NCBI RefSeq assembly: GCF_018861295.1
Contig: NZ_JAHLDM010000011.1
Coordinates: 76,390 to 140,389, forward strand
Origin: Clostridium_AD estertheticum_D
Lineage (GTDB): Bacteria > Bacillota > Clostridia > Clostridiales > Clostridiaceae
Direction: 5' to 3'
DNA: 64,000 nucleotides
Part shown: piece by piece, positions 9,022 through 18,212 of the stretch
Numbering within the stretch: the stretch's first letter is position 1
Layout: each line of letters begins with the position of its first letter
Made by a program: the position numbers and the translations under genes
The notes under the pieces: model-generated
What the model was told of the DNA's origin: nothing
The model's input: the letters and a program-made list of their open reading frames with translations, nothing else
Database searches by the model: none

Positions 9022-11664
9022 CTACTTCAAATTTTCTATACTTAAAATCACCGAATTATACATTTCTTTATATTTTTCACCTTTAGCTTTTTCCTCTTCT
9101 ACTACCTCAACTGGGGCTTTAGCTGTGAATCTTTCATTACAAAGCTTTTTCTCTACCCTATCTATTTCTTTTTTTAGTTTATCTTTTTCTTTGTTTAATC
9201 TTTCCAATTCTTTTTCTAAATCTACAAGTTCAAGTAATGGCATGTAGATTTCAGCACCTTTAGTTACTACTGTAACTACATTTTCTGGCGATTGTGATTT
9301 AGATTCTAAAAATTTTACTTCGCTTGCTGATGCAAGTTTTTGAAAATATACCATTCCTTCTTCAAATGCTTCTTTTGCCTCAATAGCATATATAAATACT
9401 TTAGCTTTTCTTGAAGGTGCTACATTCATTCCTACCCTAGCATTTCTTACATCTTTTATTGCTTCTATAATATAGTTCATTTTTTCTTCTGATTTTTCGT
9501 CTTTAAGAGACTCATCAAATTCAGGCCACTTAGCAATTGTTATAGATTCATATTCATTCTCTAAATGAGTATAAATTTCTTCTGTTATAAACGGCATAAC
9601 TGGGTGAAGTAATTTAAGCCCTGTTTTTAATACTTTGTTCAATACATTTAATACTATGCCTTTAGCTTCACAATCATCTGCATATAATACTGGTTTAACA
9701 AGTTCTATATACCAATCACAGAATTCTGTCCACATAAAGTCATGAGTTTTTTGAAGTGATATTCCTATTTCATATTTCTCAATATTTTCTGTAACTTCTT
9801 TTGTCACAGTATTCATTCTTGATAATATCCACTTGTCTGCAACTGTGTAATTTTTACTATCCTTGTATTTCGTCATTAATTCGTAATTATTATTCATCAT
9901 AACAAATCTAGATGCATTCCAAATTTTATTAGCAAAGTTTCTAGCTGCTTCAACTCTTGATTCATAGAACCTTATATCACTTCCTGGTGAATTTCCTGTT
10001 GCAAGTGAGAATCTTAATGCATCTGCGCCATATTGATCTATTACATCTAATGGATCAATACCATTTCCTAACGACTTAGACATTTTTCTTCCTTGCTCAT
10101 CTCTTACCATACCATGTATCACTACTGTATCAAATGGTACTTCCCCTAAATTATAAATTCCTGAAAATATCATTCTTGCAACCCAGAAGAATATAATATC
10201 GTACCCAGTTACTAAAACACTTGTTGGATAGAATTGTTTTAAATCCTCGGTGTTATTTGGCCAACCAAGTGTTGAGAAAGGCCATAATGCAGAACTGAAC
10301 CAAGTATCAAGCACATCTTTATCTTGATTAAGATTTGTACTATTACATTTGCTGCAGTTTGTTGGAGCGTCAACAGAAACTATAACTTCACCACAGTCTT
10401 TGCAGTACCATACTGGAATTCTGTGTCCCCACCATAACTGCCTTGATATACACCAATCTTGGATATTTTCCATCCAATTGAAATATGTTTTATCAAATCT
10501 TTCAGGAACAAATTTTGTTTTATTTTCTCTTACTGCATCAATAGCTGGTTTTGCAAGAGATTCCATTTTCACGTACCATTGCTCAGATAACATTGGCTCG
10601 ACAGTAGTTTTACATCTATCATGAGTACCTACATTATGAGCATGGTCTTTTATTTTAACTAGTAGACCAGCCTTTTCTAAATCTTCTACCATTACCTTTC
10701 TTGCCTCATATCTATCAAGACCTGAGTATTTTCCATATCCATCACTTATAGTTGCATTTTCATTTAAAATTACTATTTGCTCTAAATTATGTCTTTTACC
10801 TATTTGATAATCATTAGGATCATGTGCTGGAGTGATTTTAACCGCACCTGTTCCAAACTCTATATCAACATAATCATCTGCAACTATTGGTATTTCTCTG
10901 TTTACTAGTGGGAGCATTATTGTTTTGCCTATTAAATGTGTATAACGAGGATCGTTAGGATTTACTGCAACAGCGGTGTCTCCAAGCATAGTTTCTGGCC
11001 TTGTGGTAGCTATTTCTAAAAATTCATCCGTTCCTACTATTGGATATTTTATATGCCAAAAATGACCCTCTTGTTCTTCAAACTCTATTTCCGCATCTGA
11101 AATTGCTGTCATGCATTTCGGACACCAGTTAGTTATCCTATTCCCCTTATAAATAAGTCCATCGTTATATAGTTTAACAAAAACTTCTCTTACCGCATGA
11201 TTTAGATTTTCATCCATAGTAAAACTTTCACGGGTAAAATCAACAGAGCATCCCATTTTTCTTATTTGGCCCCTTATTTTTGCTCTATACTCATTAGTCC
11301 AATCCCAAACTTTTTCAAGGAAAGCTTCTCTTCCCATTTCTTTTTTCTTAAGACCTTGTTTTAAAAGTTCATTTTCAACTTTTACCTCTGTTGCAATACT
11401 AGCATGGTCTTCACCTGGAAGCCACAACGTGTTATACCCCTGCATTCTTTTTGTTCTTATTAGGATATCTTGAAGAGTATTATCAAGAGCATGACCTAAA
11501 TGTAATTTCCCTGTAATGTTTGGTGGAGGCATCATTATCGTGAATGGTTTTTTCTCTTTATCAACTTTTGGTGTAAAAAAACCTTTTTCTTCCCACCATG
11601 CATAAAGTCTTTCTTCAAAATCTTTTGGATTATAATTCTTATCAATATTGTTGTTTTCTTCCAT
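9022..11664 (-). CDS. valS: Valyl-tRNA synthetase
   Basis: Class I aminoacyl-tRNA synthetase charging tRNA-Val, 880 residues, normal length. The HIGH-type motif is HLGH at residues 55-58 within PPPNITGKLHLGHAL. The KMSKS motif is in GRKMSKSLGNGIDPLD. The editing domain contains GTGAVKITPAHDPNDY, and the anticodon-binding domain and a C-terminal coiled coil (LEKELERLNKEKDKLKKE) follow. The start has AGGAGGAG upstream. It is controlled by the T-box leader just before it. Confidence 0.97.
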   Translation of the reverse strand: MEENNNIDKNYNPKDFEERLYAWWEEKGFFTPKVDKEKKPFTIMMPPPNITGKLHLGHALDNTLQDILIRTKRMQGYNTLWLPGEDHASIATEVKVENELLKQGLKKKEMGREAFLEKVWDWTNEYRAKIRGQIRKMGCSVDFTRESFTMDENLNHAVREVFVKLYNDGLIYKGNRITNWCPKCMTAISDAEIEFEEQEGHFWHIKYPIVGTDEFLEIATTRPETMLGDTAVAVNPNDPRYTHLIGKTIMLPLVNREIPIVADDYVDIEFGTGAVKITPAHDPNDYQIGKRHNLEQIVILNENATISDGYGKYSGLDRYEARKVMVEDLEKAGLLVKIKDHAHNVGTHDRCKTTVEPMLSEQWYVKMESLAKPAIDAVRENKTKFVPERFDKTYFNWMENIQDWCISRQLWWGHRIPVWYCKDCGEVIVSVDAPTNCSKCNSTNLNQDKDVLDTWFSSALWPFSTLGWPNNTEDLKQFYPTSVLVTGYDIIFFWVARMIFSGIYNLGEVPFDTVVIHGMVRDEQGRKMSKSLGNGIDPLDVIDQYGADALRFSLATGNSPGSDIRFYESRVEAARNFANKIWNASRFVMMNNNYELMTKYKDSKNYTVADKWILSRMNTVTKEVTENIEKYEIGISLQKTHDFMWTEFCDWYIELVKPVLYADDCEAKGIVLNVLNKVLKTGLKLLHPVMPFITEEIYTHLENEYESITIAKWPEFDESLKDEKSEEKMNYIIEAIKDVRNARVGMNVAPSRKAKVFIYAIEAKEAFEEGMVYFQKLASASEVKFLESKSQSPENVVTVVTKGAEIYMPLLELVDLEKELERLNKEKDKLKKEIDRVEKKLCNERFTAKAPVEVVEEEKAKGEKYKEMYNSVILSIENLK

Positions 11665-11726
11665 AATTAACTCCTCCTAAATGATATTTATTAGATTGAT
11701 TTTTTTAGCGCCAATTTTTAGATAAT

Positions 11727-11985
11727 AAAAAAAGAGCCTTCGTCTATAAAAGGACGAAAAGCTCCGCGGTACCACCTTTTTTCCTGCAAAATTGCAGGCT
11801 CTTTATAATTTAACGATTAAGAAAACCGTCTTATACCCTCTATTCATAAATACATGAATGTGGCAAAGAAGCTCCAAAGCAACCTTCAAGGTTTTTCATA
11901 TAAAAGATCTTACAGCCTATGGATCTTTCTCTCTTAATATTAATTTTCCCCTACTCCTCTTCATCTAAGCTTTTATATATTATTA
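11727..11985 (-). promoter_or_regulatory. T-box riboswitch leader of valS
   Basis: The minus strand carries the conserved T-box AGGTGGTACCGCGG (11777 down to 11764), which base-pairs with the acceptor end of uncharged tRNA. The competing terminator is GAGCTTTTCGTC...GACGAAGGCTC (11764-11734) followed by seven T. Upstream, an AGGAGTAGG stretch and AGAGAG...GGCTG fit Stem I (loop E and distal parts). The specifier should be a valine codon; a GTT in GAAGGTTGCTTTGG is a candidate, but the fold was not computed. Low charged tRNA-Val should therefore raise valS expression. Confidence 0.92.
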
Positions 11986-12009
11986 TACAATATGTTTTAA
12001 TTGTCCTAT

Positions 12010-12036
12010 AACTATACCATATAATATGGTGTAGTT
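12010..12036. promoter_or_regulatory. Inverted repeat upstream of the valS leader
   Basis: AACTATACCATA and TATGGTGTAGTT form 12-base arms with one mismatch around a 3-base centre. It lies between the divergent valS leader and the binding-protein gene, close to where the valS promoter must be. Could be an operator; no regulator is assigned. Confidence 0.35.
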
Positions 12037-12180
12037 GTTATATAGTATTTAATTTTTATTATACCTTTTAATTCTTTTATGTCAATATTAAATATACAAC
12101 TTACCCTGAATATAAAATGTCACATATACTTTGTTTTTCATATTATATAATCATAACTACTATATAATATGGAGGTATCT

Positions 12181-13206
12181 ATGAAGATTAAAAAAATGTC
12201 GATTTTTTCTATATTTCTCTCCCTTGCATTAATAACTACCTTATTTTCTGGCTGTACACCAAAAACTAAGACTACTCCTCTCGTAAAAGTAAAATTAAAT
12301 GAAGTGGTCCGTTCTATATTCTACGCTCCTATGTATGCGGCTATTTCTCAGGGGTTCTTTAAAGAAGAAGGCCTAGATATTGAGCTTTCGACCGGTCAAG
12401 GAGCCGACAAAACTATGCAACAAGTCTTAAGCAAAGCTTCAGATATTGGTCTTGCAGGGCCAGAACAAGTTATTTACATCTACAATCAAAAACGAACAGA
12501 TTACCCAGTTATTTTTGCACAATTAACTCAAAAGGACGGCTCTTTCTTAGTATCTAAAAAAGCTGAATCAAACTTTAAATGGGAATCCTTAAAGGGCAAA
12601 ACTATAATAGGCGGAAGGCCTGGTGGAGTACCTGAAATGGCTCTTGAATATGTTTTAAAAAATCATGGTATAAATCCTGGAGTTGACGTGAATCTTATTA
12701 CAAACCTTGCATTCACAGCTACTGCTGGTGCTTTTAAAGCCGGTACAGGTGATTATGTTGCTCTTTTTGAACCAACAGCTAGTACATTAAACAATAATAA
12801 TTCTGGAAATATTGTAGCATCAGTCGGCGATTCTGCTGGAATCATACCTTATACCTGTTTTTTTGCAACAAAATCTTATATAACACAAAATCCAGCTGTA
12901 TTGCAGAAATTCACTAATGCAATATACAAAGGTCAAAAATGGGTTAATAGTAATTCTGATAAAGATGTAATTACTTCAATAAAATCCTACTTCCCTGGTA
13001 CAGATGAAGCTGTACTTATTTCATCTATAAAAAACTACAGAAATATAAACGCCTTCTCAACAAACCCTACATTAGGAGCAGAAAACTTAACAAAACTTAT
13101 GGATATAATTCAGTCCTATAAAGCATCACTAATACCCACAAGACCTGACTTTGATACAATAGTTAACACTACATTTAGTAAAAAAGCAGTAACAACTATA
13201 AAATAA
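12181..13206 (+). CDS. ABC transporter substrate-binding lipoprotein, NMT1/SsuA-like
   Basis: Periplasmic-type binding protein of the nitrate/sulfonate/thiamine-precursor class, about 341 residues. The signal peptide ends in the lipobox LFSGC. The core starts with RSIFYAPMYAAISQGFFKEEGLDIEL, the usual NMT1/THI5-like opening. The open frame begins 12 bases earlier, but that ATG is part of the ribosome binding site ATGGAGGT, so 12181 is the start. No ATPase or permease is adjacent; the only matching pair in the window is at 28861-30418. Substrate unknown. Confidence 0.85.
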   Translation: MKIKKMSIFSIFLSLALITTLFSGCTPKTKTTPLVKVKLNEVVRSIFYAPMYAAISQGFFKEEGLDIELSTGQGADKTMQQVLSKASDIGLAGPEQVIYIYNQKRTDYPVIFAQLTQKDGSFLVSKKAESNFKWESLKGKTIIGGRPGGVPEMALEYVLKNHGINPGVDVNLITNLAFTATAGAFKAGTGDYVALFEPTASTLNNNNSGNIVASVGDSAGIIPYTCFFATKSYITQNPAVLQKFTNAIYKGQKWVNSNSDKDVITSIKSYFPGTDEAVLISSIKNYRNINAFSTNPTLGAENLTKLMDIIQSYKASLIPTRPDFDTIVNTTFSKKAVTTIK

Positions 13207-13209
13207 AAC

Positions 13210-13257
13210 AAAAAAGTATATATTACGCGTATTGCTATACGTAATATATACTTTTTT
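13210..13257 (+). terminator. Terminator of the binding-protein gene
   Basis: A 17-bp perfect stem (13211-13227 with 13240-13256) ends in a run of T. It starts four bases after the stop codon. Confidence 0.85.
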
Positions 13258-13275
13258 AGCGTATAAAAATATTTG

Positions 13276-13401
13276 TTATTTCATTGTAATGTATCCTATT
13301 ATGTCTCTAAAATGATTGGCATATAAAGAAAATAATTTATATCCATAATCTCTACAAAAAAATCTTTTAGCCGGTAGGCTGCTGATATAATACCTATATA
13401 A
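13276..13401 (-). pseudogene. Possible transposase remnant (C-terminal fragment)
   Basis: A stop-bounded frame of 41 codons without a start codon or ribosome binding site. It reads LYRYYISSLPAKRFF followed by RDYGYKLFSLYANHF. RYYISSLPA is reminiscent of ISAs1-type transposases, but the rest is not recognised. It may be a decayed fragment; it could also be chance reading of non-coding DNA. Confidence 0.3.
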
Positions 13402-13444
13402 TCACAGCTAATTTATTTTAATTTCTGTACTTAATATCATGTTG

Positions 13445-13855
13445 TTAATGTTTATTAATATACTCGATATACATATTAACCATTTCTATTACTTTTTTTA
13501 TACTATCAAAAACAATTTTGTCTTGTATTTTGTCATATTCATGAACCAATCTATTTCTCATCCCAGTACATGGTGCTAATTCAGTTGCAAAATTTATTGG
13601 GATAACTCCTAATTCCCCAATAATTTCAAATGAAGAATAGTAATCTTTAGATGGTGCATGATTCATTTCACTAATTAAAATAGAATTTATATCTACCATA
13701 TTTTCCACAATGAGCTGTATTAATCTTTCACCGGTTCTTTTTATAAAATAATTTGAAATATATTGTTCATAGCTATATTGTAAAAATGGCTCCAGTTCTT
13801 CAATATATTCAGAAAGATTTATTAACTTTCGGCGGATTACATTTGTGTATACCAT
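13445..13855 (-). CDS. hepT: HepT-family RNase toxin of a MntA/HepT toxin-antitoxin system
   Basis: A 136-residue helical HEPN (DUF86) protein. The active-site motif R-x4-H-x-Y is present as RNRLVHEY at residues 100-107. In characterised systems HepT is an RNase silenced by adenylylation of this tyrosine by its MntA partner. The frame opens at GTG 13864, but that GTG is inside the ribosome binding site AGAGGTG, so ATG 13855 is used. It overlaps the 3' end of the nucleotidyltransferase gene by 47 bases, which implies coupled translation. Confidence 0.85.
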   Translation of the reverse strand: MVYTNVIRRKLINLSEYIEELEPFLQYSYEQYISNYFIKRTGERLIQLIVENMVDINSILISEMNHAPSKDYYSSFEIIGELGVIPINFATELAPCTGMRNRLVHEYDKIQDKIVFDSIKKVIEMVNMYIEYINKH

Positions 13856-14246
13856 CTCTTTCACCTCTTATAAAATTCTCTAAATACACCTTTTCTAATA
13901 TTCTAAACTTCTTGGTATCATTATATTGTTTTACAGTATTTAAGTAAAACTCAAGAAAAATCTCATCTTCCTCACAAAATAATATCTTATAATTAGATAT
14001 TATCTCAAATTTCAAAACAGGATCACCATGATTTAAAATTGCAACATCTATGATATCTCCATTAAAAACCTTCATTAGGTCTTTTATTATATCCTCAAAA
14101 TCATATGAATCATCTTTTAAAAGCAGCCCTAAATCTATATCACTTTTTTCATTACTATTTCCCATTGCCTGAGAGCCATACAATAAAACCATTTTAATTC
14201 CATGTTTTATGCATGTATTCCTTAATTCATCTAAATTATAATCCAT
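13809..14246 (-). CDS. mntA: MntA-family nucleotidyltransferase antitoxin
   Basis: A minimal nucleotidyltransferase with the GS-x10-D-x-D motif at residues 24-38 (GSQAMGNSNEKSDID), the catalytic signature of MntA antitoxins that AMPylate HepT. It is 145 residues, somewhat longer than the smallest family members. The ATG at 14246 follows AGAGGTGG at good spacing; the in-frame GTG at 14255 is part of that site. Antitoxin-first order and overlap with hepT match known systems. Confidence 0.85.
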   Translation of the reverse strand: MDYNLDELRNTCIKHGIKMVLLYGSQAMGNSNEKSDIDLGLLLKDDSYDFEDIIKDLMKVFNGDIIDVAILNHGDPVLKFEIISNYKILFCEEDEIFLEFYLNTVKQYNDTKKFRILEKVYLENFIRGERDGIHKCNPPKVNKSF

Positions 14247-14336
14247 ATAATCCACCTCTTTTGCTTAGTTTAATCATTTGTATCTATTCTTCTTTCACTA
14301 ATTATTATACCCTAATTGTATGTTTTTTTATATGAC

Positions 14337-14349
14337 TTTGCGACGCAAA
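14337..14349. promoter_or_regulatory. Short perfect palindrome upstream of mntA
   Basis: TTTGCG-A-CGCAAA lies about 90 bases upstream of mntA, and a TATAAT (minus strand, GGGTATAATAATTAG) lies between them. Its GC-rich core stands out in AT-rich DNA and could be an operator. Confidence 0.3.
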
Positions 14350-14403
14350 AACTTTTCAAATCTCTGTCATATAAAGCAAACATCTCTCAATTATATAAAT
14401 ATC

Positions 14404-15219
14404 CTATCTAGCAGCAAATCTATGTTTAATTAACCATGACTTAGCAAAGTCAACTCCATCTTTCATTTCAAATAACGTGCATTCTGCATTACCAACCATG
14501 CCTTTTTGTACATTATAATTATCCTCAAAGTCTTTTCCAATTAGCATGAAATCTTCTGTATCATACTCATAATCCTCAAACCATTTCCAGCACCTATCAC
14601 CATTCTCAAATATTGCGGCACCCACATGTTCTTTAGGCATTTCATTTATAAGTGATTCTGAAAGATGAAAACTGGTGCAAGAATTATATCCTACTCCTAG
14701 TAAAAGAACTTTTGCTTTTAAATTATACATTTTGCCAAGAGGTGAATCCATACCCAGTTGTGGAGCCAATGGATGATTTTCAATAATATGCATTGCCTCT
14801 TTTCCATTTGCACTAAATGATACAAGTGGATGATTTGACCGTATTGTGCTAGGAAATGTTCTAAACAATTCTGAAATGCGCCCTATTCCTCGTGTTGGTG
14901 AGATTTCAGGGTCAAATGCTGGCATATTATCATATATTGTTTGTATCCATTCTTTTGGTACAGATGGGTTGCACCACTGCGCAGGGTCACTCCACTCTCC
15001 GCTATGAGCTGGCATAACCAGTGTTCCGTCACTTCCCACAACATTCATTAATGCAGTTATTACAGTCTGGGCCCCACCACAAACCCATCCTAATTTTGAC
15101 AACGATGAATGAACTAATAATATATCACTATTATTTATGCCAAGTCTCATCAAATCTTGATAAATAGTATTAATAGTATTAGGTTCTCTTGTTGTATTAA
15201 TTATTTTCTCTTCACTCAT
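14404..15219 (-). CDS. AAC(3)-family aminoglycoside N-acetyltransferase
   Basis: A 271-residue antibiotic acetyltransferase of the AAC(3)/YokD fold, which transfers acetyl from acetyl-CoA to an amino group. Family motifs are LLVHSSLSKLGWVCGG near the N-terminus, GTLVMPAHSGEWSDP and the PTRGIGRISELFRTFP acceptor-side region. Many chromosomal clostridial members are of unproven substrate range, so resistance should not be assumed. Ribosome binding site AAAGGAG. Its place beside a Bce antibiotic-sensing module suggests an accessory defence role. Confidence 0.88.
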   Translation of the reverse strand: MSEEKIINTTREPNTINTIYQDLMRLGINNSDILLVHSSLSKLGWVCGGAQTVITALMNVVGSDGTLVMPAHSGEWSDPAQWCNPSVPKEWIQTIYDNMPAFDPEISPTRGIGRISELFRTFPSTIRSNHPLVSFSANGKEAMHIIENHPLAPQLGMDSPLGKMYNLKAKVLLLGVGYNSCTSFHLSESLINEMPKEHVGAAIFENGDRCWKWFEDYEYDTEDFMLIGKDFEDNYNVQKGMVGNAECTLFEMKDGVDFAKSWLIKHRFAAR

Positions 15220-15359
15220 TTATTTTACTCCTTTTCTAATTACTCCCTAATACTTTTATTTTCATACATATAAAACAATATTTCACTACTAGGAAATAGT
15301 ATATTTGCTTAATTATACTACTAATAATATCTATTACATAAATGAATTAAAAAATAATA

Positions 15360-17381
15360 CTACCCAACTACTTCGCGAGTGTACCTACCCCTTGTAATAA
15401 AGAAAGCTACCATTTGTAAAACTATATAAGCAACAAACACGCAGAGTGATTTATTAAACATATAATCTCCATTTGGTACAACTCCAAATACTATTGATAA
15501 AAAATATGTTATTAAACTAACAGCTAAAACTACTGGGGTAAAAAAGATTATTGCCAGTTCCTTTGTTAAAACCTTTGATATTTCACTATCTGTCATGCCT
15601 AATTGAACCAATTTTTTCACTCTTTCCTTTTCTTCATCAACACCGGTTAATACCTTGAAATACAAAACCACTCCACTGGCTATTAAAAACATCATTCCTA
15701 AAAATAAACTTGAGAAAAGCATAAAGCCACTATCACTTATATTTTCTTCTAACATTTGCTGTTTAAATGCTGGTTTTAAAGACTCATCTCCGTGATTTAA
15801 TCTCTTTAATTCACTTGAGATACTATTAAAGCTTTTATAATCCTTAGGGTCTTTTAATTTAATTAAATGGTCATAAGAAATAACTTGTGGTCCTAACTTC
15901 TCTTTTATTCTTTTATAGTCTTCATCATTAATTATAAGAGCTGTTCCTCTTGAATAATCTACTGAGTAAGATTCGTTAGTATATGTTCCTTCTATATATT
16001 TATTTTTACTTTTATTAACATATATATAACTATCTTTATCCATAGTAGCTAAAAATGTTTTTATACTTATATTCTTATCTTTTTCAATCTTAGCAATTTG
16101 TTCTTTTTGTTTAGACAAATCATTGAAATTAATAATTATGTCACTATCTTTAAACTTATTATCTGTATTAGAGTTAGATACCTGTACTAGTTCTCCCTTA
16201 TTTACAACCACATTTGTCCCCATATGGTTATTGTAATTTTTCTGGCTTATGACAGAAATATTTCTACCTACCATAACCTTACCTTCATAAGACCAGCAAT
16301 CCATAAGATCAATGTTTTCTAAAAGTTTCTGCTGCTTTATTTCTCCACCACTAGATTTTACTATGTTTTTAAGCTCCTGCTCTGATATTTTGTTAAGTTT
16401 AATATTTTGTATAAAGCTAATATCATAAGGATGCCTATTATTTGTATTTTCTTCTATTGTGGCATACATACTATAATTCATACTTATTAAAGTAATAGCT
16501 GCTGATGCCAATATCAAAACTAAATAAATAACACTTTTATAAGATATAAATTTATGCTGCACACTAGATAATACTAAAAGATTATTATTGTATGTCTTTT
16601 TAAAATTCATAAGCACTATATTTACCATAGATATTAATGATCCTACTATAAAATAAGGTGCTATTATTGTTGTTATCATAATTATCATTATGATTTGTGC
16701 AGTTCCACTTGTTCTAAATATTTCATGCCTCATTACTTTAGGAAAAAGATACAACACCGTTATTAATGCTATCAAAGCTACTGTTCCAATTATATAATTA
16801 CCCTTACCTAGCTCTGCTTTAGAAGAGGATTTTATAAGTTCTATTATTGATAGCCTTCCTACAAATATCAGTTGAAATATTGAATTTATCAAGAAAATGA
16901 TTAACGCTATAACTAAACACATAAAATAGGTCTTTATATTTAGGCTAGGTCTAAAATTATCAATCCAAAGTATTTTACCTATTATCATATAAAATAGCCT
17001 AGAAAACAAGGTTCCAACAATCATACCGGTTACCATCGACGCAAACAGTATTAGAATATTTTCAATAAATAATATCTTCCTTAAATCCTTAGTAGTAACC
17101 CCTAAAGTCAAATATACTCCAAATTCTTTTCCCCTATATCTTATAAAGGATATAGTTGTATAGGAAATAAAGACAATTGAAAATATAATCATGAGCATCA
17201 ACATAGTCATTACGTTATCCGTTAAACCATTTGCCTTAGAACCTTCTATAAATTCCTTACTAAACGCTAAACTACCATACATTAATAGAACAGCGATAAT
17301 AAAGCTATTAGCTATAAAATAAGCTATATATTTTTTGAAATTAAACTTAATGTTCTTTATGATTATAGAAGAAAAAGTCAT
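15360..17381 (-). CDS. Bce-type ABC transporter permease (FtsX-like)
   Basis: A 673-residue permease with the BceB layout: about four N-terminal membrane helices, more helices in the middle, one large extracellular domain (roughly residues 310-525) and a C-terminal FtsX bundle. In this family the large domain binds peptide antibiotics such as bacitracin complexes, and the transporter frees their target and also signals flux to the kinase. It starts one base inside the ATPase stop (TAATG), showing coupling. Specific substrate unknown. Confidence 0.88.
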   Translation of the reverse strand: MTFSSIIIKNIKFNFKKYIAYFIANSFIIAVLLMYGSLAFSKEFIEGSKANGLTDNVMTMLMLMIIFSIVFISYTTISFIRYRGKEFGVYLTLGVTTKDLRKILFIENILILFASMVTGMIVGTLFSRLFYMIIGKILWIDNFRPSLNIKTYFMCLVIALIIFLINSIFQLIFVGRLSIIELIKSSSKAELGKGNYIIGTVALIALITVLYLFPKVMRHEIFRTSGTAQIIMIIMITTIIAPYFIVGSLISMVNIVLMNFKKTYNNNLLVLSSVQHKFISYKSVIYLVLILASAAITLISMNYSMYATIEENTNNRHPYDISFIQNIKLNKISEQELKNIVKSSGGEIKQQKLLENIDLMDCWSYEGKVMVGRNISVISQKNYNNHMGTNVVVNKGELVQVSNSNTDNKFKDSDIIINFNDLSKQKEQIAKIEKDKNISIKTFLATMDKDSYIYVNKSKNKYIEGTYTNESYSVDYSRGTALIINDEDYKRIKEKLGPQVISYDHLIKLKDPKDYKSFNSISSELKRLNHGDESLKPAFKQQMLEENISDSGFMLFSSLFLGMMFLIASGVVLYFKVLTGVDEEKERVKKLVQLGMTDSEISKVLTKELAIIFFTPVVLAVSLITYFLSIVFGVVPNGDYMFNKSLCVFVAYIVLQMVAFFITRGRYTREVVG

Positions 17382-18136
17382 TATTGCTCCCCTCCTATAA
17401 CACTTTGTGCTTCTAGAATTTTATCAAAGAATTTGTTTCTATCACCATCTGATATTATTTCTAATTTTATAGACCCATCCTTTATAAAAATTATCCTTTT
17501 GCAGAAAGATGCTGCAAATGCATCATGGGTTACCATGATTACTGTAGCACTTTTTTCCTCATTCATATTCTTAAAAGTTGTCATTATACTTTTGGAAGAC
17601 TTTGAATCCAGATTACCTGTTGGTTCATCTGCAAATATAACTGAAGGTTCACATATGAGTGCTCTAGCAGCTGCTGTTCTTTGTTTTTCCCCACCTGATA
17701 TATTATAAGGGTACTTTTTCTGCAGATCTTCTATACCTAGGTACTTCATAATATCTTTAGCTTTTCGGTCTATTTCTATTGGATTTACTTTATCTATTAT
17801 TAAAGGAAATGATATATTCTCTTTAACGTTTAAACTATCTAAAAGATTAAAATCTTGAAATATAAAGCCAACCTTCCTTCTTCTAAATAAAGCTAGCTCA
17901 TCCTTTTTCATTTTAATAATATCTTGCCCATTAATATGAACTTCTCCTGATGTAGCTTTATCTATACCAGATAATATATTTAATAGCGTAGTTTTCCCAC
18001 TTCCACTAGGCCCCATTATCCCTATAAACTCACCCTTGTCCACATTAAAACTTACCTCATTAAGGGCTATAACTTCCTTCGCATCTTTAAAAGCATTATA
18101 AACTTTAGTAAGTTTTTTAATTTGTAATATTTCCAT
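17381..18136 (-). CDS. Bce-type ABC transporter ATPase
   Basis: A 251-residue MacB/LolD-type ATPase. Walker A GPSGSGKTTLL, signature ISGGEKQRTAAARAL and Walker B VIFADEPTGNLDS are intact. It powers the neighbouring FtsX-like permease. Ribosome binding site AAAGGAGTGG. Part of the response regulator, kinase, ATPase, permease unit reading leftwards. Confidence 0.93.
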   Translation of the reverse strand: MEILQIKKLTKVYNAFKDAKEVIALNEVSFNVDKGEFIGIMGPSGSGKTTLLNILSGIDKATSGEVHINGQDIIKMKKDELALFRRRKVGFIFQDFNLLDSLNVKENISFPLIIDKVNPIEIDRKAKDIMKYLGIEDLQKKYPYNISGGEKQRTAAARALICEPSVIFADEPTGNLDSKSSKSIMTTFKNMNEEKSATVIMVTHDAFAASFCKRIIFIKDGSIKLEIISDGDRNKFFDKILEAQSVIGGEQ

Positions 18137-18212
18137 ATAAATCCACTCCTTTATTGTAATTTAAGTATAAATCTAATGTCTTTATTCTCTAATTGAAAAA
18201 CATTACTTAACC

